A stretch of DNA of 64,000 nucleotides from Casuarina equisetifolia (taxonomy: Eukaryota; Streptophyta; Magnoliopsida; Fagales; Casuarinaceae), in the NCBI GenBank assembly GCA_028551475.1, contig CM052362.1, positions 3,914,166-3,978,165 on the forward strand, given 5' to 3'. A program made the position numbers and the translations under genes. The number at the start of each line of letters is the position of its first letter. Position 1 is the first letter of the stretch. Below the pieces are notes generated by a model. That model had not been told where the DNA came from and searched no databases. It saw only the letters and a list, made by a program, of their open reading frames with translations. This document shows positions 45,669 through 58,524 of the stretch, piece by piece.

Positions 45669-46852
45669 GTATTGGCTCACATCGTTCCACTTGTCCTATG
45701 GAGAGACCTTGTCCTCAAGGTTGAATTGTAGGAATTGTCATTGCATCTTTGCCTTGGTTTCCCATGTGGCTTCTGTTGGAGATAAGCCTTTCTAATGGAT
45801 GAGAAATTTGGTTCTTCCCTTTTGGTTACTTCATTCCAATACAGCTTGTGGTTGAGCCATTACAACCTCTCCTTCCTTATCTAGTTCAAGTAGCTTTACT
45901 ACTTTAGGGATCTCTTGGCCCTTGAATTTCTTTAGTAGGGACACATGGAAAATGTTATGCACCTTGGCTTCTTGGGGCAACTTGAGGTGGAATACCATAA
46001 CTCCAATTCTTTCAAATACCTCATTTGGACTATAGTACTGTGAGGCTAACTTTTTACTATGCTTAAATGCCATTGAGGTTTGTTGATATGGTTGAAGTTT
46101 GAGCATTACCCAATCCCCCACTTCGAATTTCACTTCTCGATGCCTTTTGTCATGCAACTACTTCATGCAATTTTGTGACTTTAGGAGTTGACTTCAAAGA
46201 TCCTAAAGCATCACATCACGTTGTTTCGCTCTTTATCTACGACATCCATTTTTGAGCTCTCTTGCATATAGGACAACAATGTCGGTGGCTTACAACCATA
46301 GACCATATCATAAGCTGTTTTTCTAATAGCACTTTGCACACTGAAGTTGTAACACCATGTTGCCCACAGAAACCATTGGGTCCATTCTTTTAGCTTATCA
46401 TACGTGAAACAACGCAAGTAACTTTCCAATACTTGGTTAACTACCTTCATTTAATTGTCACTTTATGGGTGGTATGCAGAAGAAAACCAAAACTAGACAC
46501 CTTGCAACCCTAGTAACTCCTTCTAGAATTGGATGGTGAATGTGGATCCTCGGTTAGAGATAATGCTCCTTAGCATCCTGTACAATTTAAAGATCTTTTC
46601 ATAAAACAATTGTGCAATGATGACAATAATATAAGGATGGGTGATAGGGATGAAATGCATAAATTTTGATAATTGATTCACAATGACAAGTATGGAATTT
46701 TTACCTCTAGAAACTAGCAAACTATCAATGAAATCCATAAAAGATGTCACTCCATACTTCAGTTGGAATTGGTAAAGGTTGCATCAACCTTTCTAGATTA
46801 AGACTCTCCATTTTGTTCTTTTGGCAAACTGCACATTTCTAGACCATTTCAC

Positions 46853-47269
46853 TGATAAAGCTTTAACATAGGTATGGAATCAAACTAGGACATGGAAAAG
46901 AGACATGAACAAGAACTTGAAGGGGCAAAGTGGTTCTGGTTTCATTCATACAACACCAAAAGCTTAAAGATGAACTTTTACAGAGCCAAAGAGAGCTAAA
47001 CCCAACAGTTACAGATATGGAGCTCTCAGCTTCCATATATGCTTTACATAGCTACATTACAAAGCATCAAATCAAAAAACAAAAGGAGTAGGTCAGAGTC
47101 CCTATCACCGTGAAGTAGCACCATGCCTTTTCTACATTAGGTATTGCACATACCATGCTTTATCCAACTACTGCATAAGTGAGCTAATTCCAAGTCATGG
47201 TTGTAGAGTTACTTCCGTGAGCCTTGGTCTCACTTCAGCTAGAAGCATGGCAACCCTGTCATTCCAACA
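46853..47269 (-). repeat. 3' LTR of nested Copia
   Basis: 417 bp, collinear with 51403-51819, bounded by the target duplication on its outer side. Confidence 0.93.
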
Positions 47270-50200
47270 CCCTTCCTTGACAGGGTTAGCCACAACCCCA
47301 ATCAGCTCCCTGAGAAATTCATGTTGCGCTTGAGGCAAACCTTTTGTGAAGATGTTTACTTGTTGGATTTCACTTGGACAGTATTCAAACTTTACTTCTT
47401 TGGCTTCAACCGATTCTCGAACATAATGAACTTTAATTCCAACATGTTTGGTCCTTGAATGATTACTGGGATTCTTGGTCATTGCAATAATAGACTTGCT
47501 GTCACTAAGGATGATAGTTTCATGATCTAGTTGGAAGCCCATTTCCATGAGTACTCTTCTGAGCCATACTACTTGACATGTAGCAGTTGCAGCAACCACA
47601 TATTCAACTTCAACAGTTGATAAAGAGATAGAGCTTTGTTTCTATGCACACTAAGAGAATGCTTCTGATCCTAAATTAAACACATACCCACTTGTGCTTC
47701 GTGAGTCCTTTGTATTTCCTCCCCAATTACTGTCAGCATACCCAAGCAATTCCAAGTTTTTAGTCTTATAGTAGAATACTCCAAAGTTCTCTGTCCCTTT
47801 GAGATATCTCAAAATTTGTTTTAGTTTACTAGGATGCAACTTGGTAGGTTTCTGCATAAACCTAGACAGTAGGGTGACTGCATACATTACATCTGGTCGA
47901 GTTGCAGTGAGATACAACAGACTCCCAATAAGGCTCCTATAGGCTTGCTCATCAGTGTCCCCAAACTGATCTTCAGCTACTGTTTTCTCCCTAGCAACTA
48001 AAGGAGTATCCATAGGATTGGAGTCAGGTAGATGATGTTTTGTAAGAAAAGCTTTGGTGTACTTCGTTTGAGAGATAAAGATCCCTTCTTGTAGTTGAAG
48101 TACTTCTAGTCCAAGAAAGAACCTTATGGAACCTAAATCATTCATCTCAAAAGCCTGTATCAGATTCATTTTGAATTTTGCCAACAACTTAGGATCATTT
48201 CTTGTAAAAATCAAGTCATCCACATATAGAGATACTAGCATGACAAAGTGTGTTCTGTGAGACACAAACAAAGTTGGTTCACTAGCACTGCAGACAAAGC
48301 CATGGTTGACAAAATAAGCACTTATCTTACTATACTAGACCCTTGGAGCTTGTCTTAGACCATACAGGGCCTTGTTTAGCTTTAGAACTTTGTCTTCTAC
48401 TCTAGAAACTTCATATCCTTTAGGTTGTTCAACATACACCTCTTCTTCCAAATCACCATTCAAGAATGCAGCCTTTACCTTGAGCTGAGATACATGCCAA
48501 CCATGTTGAGCTGCAATAGAGAGCAGCATCCTTATGGTTTCCAATCTAGCTACTGGAAAGAAAGTTCACTGAAATTAGCACCCGAAATTTGAAAGTATCC
48601 TTTAGCAACTAGTTTGGCTTTATGCTTGATAATGTGCCCTTCAGCATTTGTCTTAGTTTTGAAGATCTATTTTAGCCCTACTACCTTCTTCCCTTTTGGT
48701 AAATCTGCCAAGGACCATGTTTTATTTTGCTAAATGGTTCTTATTTCCTCGTTCATAGCATCTTGTCACTTCTTTTCCACTAGTGCTTCTTCATAAGAAA
48801 TTGGATCCAAGGTTACCATGTTACAGCTTTAATATATATCTTCTAAATCCCTCATCCTTATGGGAGACATACTTAAGAACTTTTTTATCTTTGGTGATTG
48901 CCTACTATCAACTCGAGATTTTTGTTGAGTTGGAGTGGTCATTCCAGTTTTAGTTTCTATTGGAACTTTTACATCATTCATCGTGCCATCATAGAGCTTC
49001 TTAGACATATTAAGAAGCAAGATGCTGCTCGGCTATTTCTTACTTAGGGTCTAGTTCCATATAGTATCTTCATCAAACACCACATCTCAAGTGACTTGTA
49101 GCTTGTTTAAGGACAAATTCAACACTTTATAAGCTTTGGAGACTTGATTGTATCCCAGTAATATTCTTTGTCCAACTTTTCTTTCCAACTTGCTTCGCAA
49201 TTATGTTGGAACATGAATGTAACACATTGATCTAAACACTTTCATGTTCTCTACACTTGGTTTCCTTCAAGTCCAAGCTTCAAATGGAGTGATCTAATCA
49301 AGGGTAGCTGTGGGACTTCGGTTTAATACATAGACTGCTGTGTTAACAACCTTTGCCCAGAATTCTTTTGGTATGTCTTTCCCTTCCAGCATGCTCCTAG
49401 CCATTCCTATAACTGTGCAATTTTTCCTTTTAGTAAAACCATTTTGCTAAGGAGAATAACTTGCTGTTAGTTGATGCTTGATTCCATTTTTACTACAGTA
49501 AGTGTCAAACTATGAGGATAGGCATTCTCCTCCTCTATCAGACCGTATAACCTTCACATCTCTACCGTTTTCCTTTTTTGCACTAGCTTTGAACTTCAAA
49601 AAGGCCCTAAAGCTTTAGATTTCTCCTTGAGAAAGTCCACCTAGTAGAATCTACTTGCATCATTTATAAATAAAATGAAGAATCTTGTCCCTTCTTTGGT
49701 GGGAGTCCTCATAGGGCTATAAATATCGGTGTGAACTATTTTTAGAAGCTTAGTTTGCATTCTTTTCCCTTTAACAGGAAACATTTGTCTATTGTTTTTC
49801 CCAAATTGACATTCTTTACATATTGTGTCAACACACTTCACCTTAGGGAGACCTTCCATCATATTTAGGTTGTACAGATCCTCAAGGGACCTATAATTCA
49901 AGTGTCCGAACCTCTTATGCCATAATAAAGATGTGTCCTCAATTACATGTAACACACTCTGGTTAAAGTACTCAAATTTGAGTGGAAAGTTTCTTGCATT
50001 TCCTATATCAATAACTGCAACTTCCACATTCATATCTGCATTTTAAAAAATAGGGCACAATTTTCCTTTAAATAGAAGAACATATTTGTGCTCCATCATT
50101 TGTCCAACACTAAGCAGATTTGAGCTTAGAGATGGAACCAATAACACATCCTTGATCACTTTCATTCCTTTGCTTGTTTACACCAACCCATTACCTTTCC

Positions 50201-51323
50201 CTACAATCTCAACACATCTATCATCTCCTAGCCTCACTTTAGATTTGAAGCTATGGTCTAAAGAGCTAAATACACTCTCAAATGGAGACATATGACTTGT
50301 GCAACCACTATCAACATACCATAAACTTAGATTGACACTCATGACAGAGAGACTTGCAAAAAATAAGGTATCCTTAACAGATTCTTCTTCATTCTCTACA
50401 TAGTTTGCTTGCTGTCCATTCTTTAATCAATGATTTTTCTCCACATTCCCAATTCTCCCACAATGATGACATTTAGGTTTGTCTTTGTGCCAACAAAACT
50501 TCTCAAGATGATTAGTTCTATTGCATATTTTGCAAGGAGGGTATCTACCCATTCCATCAACTAAAGTGTCCATCGGTTGAGAGGTTCCTTCAGATTATTT
50601 GGATCCGAGATTCAACCTAGTCTTAAAGGCTGTTTCAACATTCATCATGTCTTTCATTCTCATTACCCTTTTCTCAAAAACTTCCAACGACCCTACTAGT
50701 TCTGATACAGTCATGGTTTTGAGGTCTTTAGTTTCTTCTAAGGTTGTTATTGTGGAATCAAACTTATTTGTGAGACTCATGAGTATTTTCTCTACTACCT
50801 GTGAATTTGGAATATCCTCACCCAAGGCCTTCATTTGATTTACTATCTCATTAATCCTCTTAAAATATGCCATTACTAACTCCCCTTCTTCCATGCTAAG
50901 CCTTTCTAAATCACCTTTAAGGCCTTGAATTCTAACAGCACGTACCTTAAGAGTCCCTAGGAACTCATTTTGAAGTGCAGTCTAAGTAGCTTTTAGAGTT
51001 ATTGCCTGAGCTATTCGGTTGAAGGCTGCATTTGTTATGGAGAGTTGTAACATGACCAATGTCCTAAGCTCCCTTTCTTGATTTCTTTGGTACTCATGCT
51101 GATCTGGTGTCAACTTTGCATTTGGTCCAAGACTTGGTATACCGTTCTCAACCACATCCCACAACCCTTGATACTTGAGGTAAGTAGTAATTCGGATGGA
51201 CTAATTTTGATAATTAGCACCATCAAATGTTGGCAATGGTAGTTGTGAAGTGGAAGTAGGTAATGGTGGTGATAGATTGGAAGCTATAGAAGAGGATGAC
51301 TCATTTGAAGAGGATGAAGCCAT
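47195..51323 (-). pseudogene. Nested Copia gag-pol, broken by stops
   Basis: The gag ATG is at 51323 (MASSSSNESSSS), with an early stop in the NYQN-x-SIR motif where Trp is expected. Gag continues to about 50595 (UBN2-type: VEKILMSLTNKFDS), then a zinc knuckle (CHHCGRIGN), protease (YVDSGCTSHMS), the GAG-pre-integrase and integrase start (LLWHKRFGHLNYRSLEDL), RT (VKAAFLNGDLEEEVYVEQP, ALYGLRQAP, LYVDDLIF) and RNase H (HSRTKHVGIKVHYVRE). Stops separate gag, integrase and RT segments, so it is not autonomous now. Confidence 0.88.
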
Positions 51324-51402
51324 GGAGAACTAAACTCAAACACACGGTGGGCACTTTTGTAAAAGCTGGTCTTAAGAGCTTGTAACCTGGCTGTGATGCC
51401 AC

Positions 51403-51819
51403 TGATAAAGCTTTAACATAAGTATGGAATCAAACTAGGATATGGAAAAGAGACACGAACAAGAACTTGAAGGGGCAAAGTGGTTTTGGTTTCATTCATA
51501 TAGCACCAAGAGCTTAAAGATGAACTTTTACAGAGCCAAAGAGAGCTAAACCCAACAGTTACAAATATAGAGCTCATGGCTTCCATATATGCTTTACATA
51601 GCTACATTACAAAGCATCAAATCAAAAAACAAAAGGAATAGGTCAGAATCCCTATTACTGTGAGGTAACACCATGCCTTTTCTACACTAGGTACTGCACA
51701 CACCATGCTTTATCTAACTATTGCATAAGTGAGCTAATTCCAAGTCATGGTTACAAAGTTACTTCCTTGAGCCCTGGTCTCACTTCAGCTAGAAGCATGG
51801 CAACCCTGTCATTCTAACA
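51403..51819 (-). repeat. 5' LTR of nested Copia
   Basis: 417 bp; followed on the minus strand by the primer-binding site at about 51402-51385. Mostly identical to its partner. Confidence 0.93.
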
Positions 51820-52565
51820 TTCACATACTACCTTCCTTAACCCCTTCCATGTAAAGACTTCTTGAACTCTTTGGGTAGTCTTGTGGTTTCCTTTGTGTCC
51901 CCCATGGTGAAATTCTTTTACGATGGTTAAAATAAGCTCAGAATCCACAATAAGGAAAATTCATCTTTTGTGAAAGACGACGCCTTCCTTAATTTCCTAG
52001 CTTTCATCATTCTCCTTGGCTTGTATTTGCTAAAACAACTCATGTATCTTGGGATGGCTTTTAGCTTCTTCTTATATAAGAACCATTCACGTTGGTACTA
52101 GCTCGAAGAAAGCATGTAGCTAGCCTTCTTCACTCTTCCTAAATAAAGCATTGGCTCTTGTGTTCTCTTTCCCTAGACGATACATAATCTGGAATTCAAA
52201 CCCTATTAACTTTCTTATCACCTTTTCTTGAGCTGGTGTTGATAATTGCTACTCCCTTAAGAATTTTAAGCTTTTCTAGTCTATTTTGACCGTGAAGGCT
52301 CTGCCTAAAAGGTAATGCTATCATTTGTTAATGACTAAGATGAGGGACACCAGCTCCTTCTCATAAGTGGACATCTTCAAGTCCTACCCTCTAAAGTCCT
52401 TGCTAAAGTAAGCAATTGGCCTGCCACCTTGCACCAAAATGGCTCTTGCTCCTCCTTTAGACGTGTCACATTCAACTTCAAATGGTTTCTGGAAATTGGG
52501 CAATGCTAGCACAAGGGTATAAGTGATCGTTGTTTTAAGCTTTTGAAAGGCCTTTTCTGCCTTTT

Positions 52566-55510
52566 AGGCTCTATAATATTCAATGTACATGAAAGATACA
52601 AGACGAAAGTTTTATACTAAAAAATAAAATTGACAAAAGCATAATAAAACTTAATAATAAGATTCTTAATATGAACTTTAAATATATATATATAAAGGAA
52701 AGAATTATTTGATAGGGACAGTGGGGGTGATTTCAATTAAGTAAGCAAAGTTTGAGTATGATAATTAGTAGTGTGTTGTGGCGTGTATAAGTAAGTTAGT
52801 GGGAACCCGCTATGTTACTTGACTAGTCCATGCCTATCTACAAATGCTAGCGGCTTTACGCGTTGAAGTGAAAGTGCCTATCCAGATAAGGGAAAGACAA
52901 CCAATCCATTGCAATGGGCCCGAGACCTTAACCATGTTGGGGTATTCAATATATTTTGTTAAGAGTTGTTTATGTCAATTTTTTCAAACGTGCATCTTTT
53001 TGTTTACTGTTGGTTCCAAGCCTCTTTAAACAAAAGGATGAAAGGTGGTTGTCCCTTACAAATAAGTCACCACCTAACTCCTCTAGAAGGTTAATTAGTT
53101 TACACAAACAATTTCTAGATCAATTAGACTTGTCACCAATTTTTTTTACCTAAGATTTAAGACAAAATTTATTAGATGTCTAGTTTATTCTATATATATG
53201 GGTTAGATCAATAGGAAAGAATAGCATCTAATTTTAGTTGTTTGTACCTTTTAGAAATTTTAATTTGTATTTGAAATTAGATGTACTCTTGGGAGGATAT
53301 TGGATCCTCTTCCTGTAGACTATAAACTTGAATAAATTCTACATTTTTGAATTGTACATTACAATAACGAGATGATTGATTTTCATAGGTCTTCTTTTAC
53401 GTTCAGCTTGTGTATCTTTTTATTTTATATTTTGTTTCTTCTTTTTTCTTCCAAATATTATGCATGCCGATGAGAATTTTGAAAGTGTAAGTTTAATGTC
53501 ATAGTTGTGACATAATTTTAATTACATTATAATAGTGCTGATCTTTTTTAACTTAATTTTCATGTCTAAATTCAAGTTGTCAAGTTAATGAACTTTGTTA
53601 CAACCTTTAAAGAAAGTTGACCGTTTTGCACTACGTAATATAAATTTATTGCGTTTTTACTCATTGCATCCAATCTTATTTTATTGTTTTTATAAACCGT
53701 TACTTTTTCAGTAGATAAATTGAACTAATCATTCTCGTAAGTTAATCCAAGTTTTAGTCATTTTCTTATGTAATAAGCTGTAAAATGGACCAGGTCTTCA
53801 TGTTATTAACTACTATCTATCAACAATATATTAATTCATAACATTGATAGATAACTAATAGAAAATTACATATATATAATGGTTTGTCCCATAAATTAAG
53901 ATAAATTTATTAATCATTACTTACCATTGTCGTTATATAATTCTTCTTGAATTCTATTATTGTTGGTTTCATGTTATAAGCGCTTCTCTTGCATTAAAAA
54001 GCAAAGAGGAATCTCAACTTAATAATTTGTGTTACCTTATCCATCCACTAAGTAACAATACTCAACTATTTGAATTTGTGTAATGTCTTATATTAATGAT
54101 CTTAACTGTGCATTTATTAATCTTGCTTGATACTTATATGTTTACGAAGCTAGAAACAACAAACGGTACATTCTTTTACTTGCATATTCGTTATAAATTT
54201 GCTTATTTAGTGACCTTTTGAAAATCAAGATATTAAGAAGCAATAAAAATTACATAATTAAACTTTAGATTAGTAACTTATTCAAGCAAAAACAAATTGT
54301 ACTAATAGAAATAGACTAGAGAGCTTTAAAGTAAGAATCTTCTAGAACCAAATATAAACTGACATATAGGAGCAAATGAAATATTTGACACTTACAAGTG
54401 TCTTTTAATATTGAAATTTTACAATAACATATTAATGACATAGTTTCAAAGCCATTCATTTAGTAATAACAATAAAATAGACAAGACATACAATATGTCA
54501 ACATGAAATTCAAAAGATAATCCAACTTAATAAATCATACCAATATGACTAACAATGAAAACATGTATCTTTCCCTAATCATCATTAAGATGTTTCTTTT
54601 GATTTTGACATTATTTTCCAAAAAGGCAATTAGACTCAAACCTTGGGAGGACATTCAATTTGCATTCCTTGCAATGTAGGGCCACTCCATTTAAAGGCAA
54701 CTCACAAATATCACATGAAGAGGAATCTTCTGTTGTCTTGATAAAAGTGAAAGGATGTTCATGATCTTTATCTTTATAAGTTCTTCCAAACTTAATATAT
54801 ATATATATATATATTTCTAAAACATATTGGGGATGAGCAACAAAATTACACTACACAATAATAGAACCAATGATTTTGATCTCTTTCTTTTTCACAAATT
54901 TGACAACAATATTCTTGGGATTCATCTTCAATGGCGTATGTGAGTTTAAGAATATGATCATCATCTTTGTACTTTGCTTCAAGTGGAAAATTTGCACATT
55001 TAAAACATATGTTGAAATTGCAAGCAAAGCATGTCAAAAGGCTTGGTGCCTCACAAAACTTGCATCTCACATTTTTTCTAATTGTCCACAAGAAGGTATG
55101 TTGATGTCTCTTTTGCCAAAACTTGTTTTAGGGCAAAAGACATTGGATGTCATAATTATGCTCGTCATCCATATATCTAACTCTATAATGGAATCCATGA
55201 CGATAGAGCCCGCAATACGAACATTTGAGCTCACCATCAGAGGAAGATAAATGTGATACCAAGTTGAAAGTCGATGGGAGATTTAAGTGATAGAGCCCGG
55301 AATACGAACATTTGAGCTCACCATCAAAGGAAGATAAATGTGATACCAAGTTGAAAGTCGATGGGAGATTTAAGTGTTTAATACTGGTGGTTAGGTTAGC
55401 ATAAAGATAATGAAGAATAAAATTGCATTTTGCACAACTATAAAGTAGAAATGAGATAACTTGCATACACCCATCACAAATCTTATCACCTGAAACCACC
55501 TCATAGTTGA
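52566..55510. repeat. Segmental duplication, copy B of 35513-38345
   Basis: It follows 35513-38345 with substitutions and small indels. Its left border is a clean junction with Ty3 RT sequence at about 52565. Its right end stops within the DC1 gene at the sequence 'gtttgatcttagtctagaag' (about 55540). Confidence 0.8.
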
Positions 55511-55540
55511 GAATTAAATCATGTTGATGGCTAGAATGTT
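54650..55540 (-). pseudogene. DC1 domain gene, copy 2 (C-terminal half only)
   Basis: It corresponds to the part of copy 1 after the TAG: NYEVVSGDKICDGCMQV, then LHYLYANL where a DC1 Cys has become Tyr. An 87-bp tandem duplication (55202-55375) repeats the segment NLPSTFNLVSHLSS...GELKCSY in frame. Later frameshifts separate CFACNFNICFKC, YAIEDESQEYCCQICEKE and the tail. The N-terminal modules are missing; other sequence (the ARL8 region) begins at about 55545. Confidence 0.8.
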
Positions 55541-55544
55541 TGAT

Positions 55545-56501
55545 CTTAGTCTAGAAGCTTCTCTTTTCTCTCAAAGGGAGTTATGGTTTACAGCAGTAGA
55601 TGTTGGGCTTTATGGTTTTTGTTTGTCAATGACTCTTACAAGTTGTTGCAAAGATAGCAAATTTATTTGAACCTATGGTTTCTAATATTCATGTTGCTAT
55701 TATTGATCAAGTCTTGTTCTTGGTGTTTTATAGTATGCATTTTCTAATTTTTGCTTAATTCAATTATTAGTGCATGCCTTTCTGAAAAGATTCTGTAGTA
55801 ACTACTTCAGCGTGAGAAGATGACCCCAGGTCATGTAGAGCTGCCACAAGTTTTTGAAAATCCAATATGGTTGCCAACCAAAAACTGACCAACCTTTTTT
55901 GCGCTTGTTAGATTAGGATCAGAGCCAGGTAGCAGAATGAAAAACTGACATGATTGCGTAAAGGTTTGGTTTTGGGTGTCAAAACCATCTTCTATGGAGT
56001 GGGCAAGTCTAGCCATTTTGCCAACAAGATATGCCCCCCATCTGGTCCAGCTTCCTCTTCCTTGTAAATGCTCTCAGAGCATGGCGATTGTATTGTTCAG
56101 AGTCTCTGAGACCACCAACGAGATCATTTGCTCTCCATATGGTGCCATTGTTGAAAATTCAGCGTTAATTGCTCAAGCTGAAATTTGCTGGAGACCAGTA
56201 GGAGTCAATAGGACGAGTTGCCATCTACACCATTTATCAAATTTCCATGTCTTGTCATTTAGATCTCAGTTTCACAGCTATGCTTTTCCCTCATTGATCC
56301 CTTATAACATTTTTGCCCGGCATCTTGATGAAAGTAAATATACTTTACATGGTAATGTATTGTTCATGGGAAGTAGGTATCTGTGGATTTTTTTAAAACT
56401 ATTTTGTTGATTTTTGTAACTATTTAATTTAGATGATATTTTGACAACAATTGTGCCTATTTGTTTCCAACAATTCTTCCCTTCATTTTTTCTTGTTACA
56501 G
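55545..56501. other. Non-coding region between DC1 copy 2 and ARL8 fragment
   Basis: It is unlike the other array units and entered between DC1 copy 2 and small-protein copy 4. Minus-strand sequence near 56230-55960 (WGAYLVGKMARLAHSIEDG) is coding-like but interrupted by a stop, and I do not recognise it. Confidence 0.4.
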
Positions 56502-57025
56502 GTATGTCGTGGATGCCGCCAAATATAAGAATGTATATGCCTCAAAAGGTGAACTGAATGACCTTTGGAGTAAACCATCAGTTAATGACATTCCCTTGCT
56601 GGTATTGGGTAACAAGATTGACAAACCTGGAGCTTTGTCTGAAAAGGAACCAAAAAAGCAAATGTAAATGCAGAGGCTAGAAATTCTCTTTTTATGGACC
56701 AATCATAATTGCTACTTTTGTGCTGAAAAACTTAAAAGAAAAAAAAGGGGTTGGAGGTCTCAATGCCATGTTTGGTTATAGGTTCATTTCATTCAAAACT
56801 AATGTAACCTGTTCAGATCCATGTGGTAGGTTCCATTTTGGCTTCTTTCTTTTCTTTTATCTCTTCTCGTCTTCTTTGTGGTATTGAAAGTGGTGTTTCA
56901 CTTGGCCAGACCTCAAGTCAATTACTGATAAGGATGGTTTCTGCTTCATGATTTCTTGCAAGAACTTAACCAACATTGATACAGTTATTGATTGGCTTGT
57001 GAAGCATTCCAAATCAAAGAACTGA
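56502..57025 (+). pseudogene. ARL8: ARL8-type small GTPase gene fragment (last two exons)
   Basis: An acceptor (gttacag) precedes [18 protein letters not shown], then [20 protein letters not shown], which contains the NKxD guanine-specificity motif. It ends KKQM-stop, where the family continues through an exon junction. A second piece at about 56909-57025 encodes [18 protein letters not shown] and [12 protein letters not shown]-stop, the expected C-terminus, after an intron. The P-loop and switch exons are not found upstream. ARL8 acts in lysosome/vacuole transport and is a tobamovirus host factor. This fragment, lacking the nucleotide-binding N-terminus, is not functional. Confidence 0.82.
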
Positions 57026-57960
57026 GTCTCATCCCTTTGCACCTCTCATGTTGTCATTCATCACAATGACAAAGAATGATTTTGATGAATGAGTGCTTTT
57101 TTTGTTTTTTCTAACTGGGTTTGTTGATCAGTTTGACCATATTCATTCCCTCTTCAGTTTCAGTCTCATTAGTTATATAACATTTGGGATCTGGTATAGG
57201 TTGTCTTAATTTTAGAACATAATGATTGGCATTTGTTGTTTTCATGTTACGACGATTGGTGTGTGTTATTATGTAAATCTTTTTTGGGTTTTGGACAGAA
57301 TAGGGGTCTTCATGGATTTTTTATCATTTCTTTTTTAGTCTTAGCAGCTTTAGCTGTTCATCTTTGGCAGGCTTTTTCTTTGATCGGGTTTGATGTATTT
57401 TGTCTGGAAATGAACTTATAGGCTGCGGCAATAACAATCGGCATTTAAATGGATTTGTTGACTGAATCGAATTACCTTGAGCATTTTGCTTATCAACCAT
57501 GATTTAACAATAACCAGTTGTTTCTGTTTCTATTGTCAACTGAACTTAGGTCCCATTCTCACAGGGAAGTGGCCTTACCAAATTTCACAATTTGGAAAGA
57601 CTTTCCACGCAAATAATTTACAGACATTAGATTTGGGCCCTGTCTGTTCATCTGCTCTGCAGGATCTCAAGCCCAGTGGGTCTCCAAAATCCACTTCAAG
57701 ATTTTGCACTACCAAAGATGCCCAAGTCCATTTCCAATTACAGTTAAACGATATCTCTCCTTTTGTTTTACTTTTGGCGATTGGGTGAAAGGAAAATCCT
57801 CACAAACAATTCTTAAGAAAATTTCCATAATCACATATACAAGTTCCAGTACAAATCTTCAACACCCATAATAAAGAAAAACAGCGTTACAATTGATTGA
57901 GAGTCACCAGTTTGATGGATAGATTCACAGAACGAAAAAAAGAATAACAATTCTTGCTTT
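57026..57960. other. Spacer; from about 57550 a copy of the small-protein 3' flank
   Basis: 57026-57540 shows no feature. From about 57550 it matches 39770-40146 ('tttccacgcaaataatttaca', 'actaccaaagatgccca'), the region 3' of small-protein copies. Confidence 0.55.
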
Positions 57961-58278
57961 TCACCAGGGTTGTTGAGCATCGGTGAAGTTATGAGCTGTC
58001 CTCTTGGCGACTTGGCCGGAGTAGGAACCACCCCACGAAGAAGATGGTGCAGAGCCTTTTTTAGAGCTCTGGGAGCGATTAAATTCAAGATCCGAACGCT
58101 GCTCCACGGCCGGTGGCTGGAACTCCGACCGGGTTTGGCGGTGGGACGAGCCGTTGAAGGAGTCCGATGCATGCAAAAAATGGTAGCTCCGGCTTGCACC
58201 CTCGCAGAGGTTCCAGTAGCTGTTGTGAGGCTTCTGCTTGTTCATAGCACGAAGCAGAAAGGGAATGAGACCTTCCAT
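57961..58278 (-). CDS. Small basic Ser/Arg-rich plant protein, copy 4
   Basis: The ATG at 58278 gives 105 aa, matching copies 1 and 3 in length; the open frame also extends upstream to 58455 without family support. Motifs: [62 protein letters not shown]. The upstream TATA-containing block (58295-58470) is conserved. Function unknown. Confidence 0.77.
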   Translation of the reverse strand: MEGLIPFLLRAMNKQKPHNSYWNLCEGASRSYHFLHASDSFNGSSHRQTRSEFQPPAVEQRSDLEFNRSQSSKKGSAPSSSWGGSYSGQVAKRTAHNFTDAQQPW

Positions 58279-58524
58279 GTCTTCCTCTTTGTTGTTGTAA
58301 AGATCTTCTAGATTTGTGTGAAGCTTTGCTTTGAATGTAGGGCTTCGATGTGAGTTGCTCTCTGAAGTCACTATGGATATACATATATATACTAGAAAGC
58401 TTGGAGTTCGAAGATTGGAAACCAGCAATGAATTGTCAAATGACATGTACAACATTTGACCAACAAAGATTGGACTTTGCCTTCCCCACCATCCATTCTA
58501 AATTATATTTTACAGAGAAGGAAA

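Larger units (their letters stand above)
46853..51819 (-). mobile_element. Ty1/Copia retrotransposon nested in the Ty3 fragment
   Basis: Two LTRs of equal length (417 bp; 46853-47269 and 51403-51819) start TGATAAAG and end AACA. The host Ty3 sequence carries a perfect 5-bp target duplication TTCAC at 46848-46852 and 51820-51824. The minus-strand primer-binding site (TGGCATCACAGCCAGG) lies beside the 51403 LTR, and a purine tract (AAGGAAGGG) beside the 47269 LTR. The LTRs show a few differences, for example three in the first ~60 bp. Confidence 0.95.
45159..52565 (-). mobile_element. Ty3/Gypsy fragment (RNase H, integrase, 3' LTR) split by a nested Copia
   Basis: Reading leftwards: RT end/RNase H (52565-51825), then the nested Copia (51819-46853), then the integrase core (about 46750-46210: SRGKNSILVIVNQLSKFMHF), the post-integrase region (46157-45831: FEVGDWVMLKLQPYQ, NIFHVSLLKKF), and an inferred 3' LTR at 45668-45159. 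The 5' LTR, gag, protease and most of RT are missing; at 52565 RT sequence passes directly into the DC1 duplication. Stops are scattered through the domains. Confidence 0.85.
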
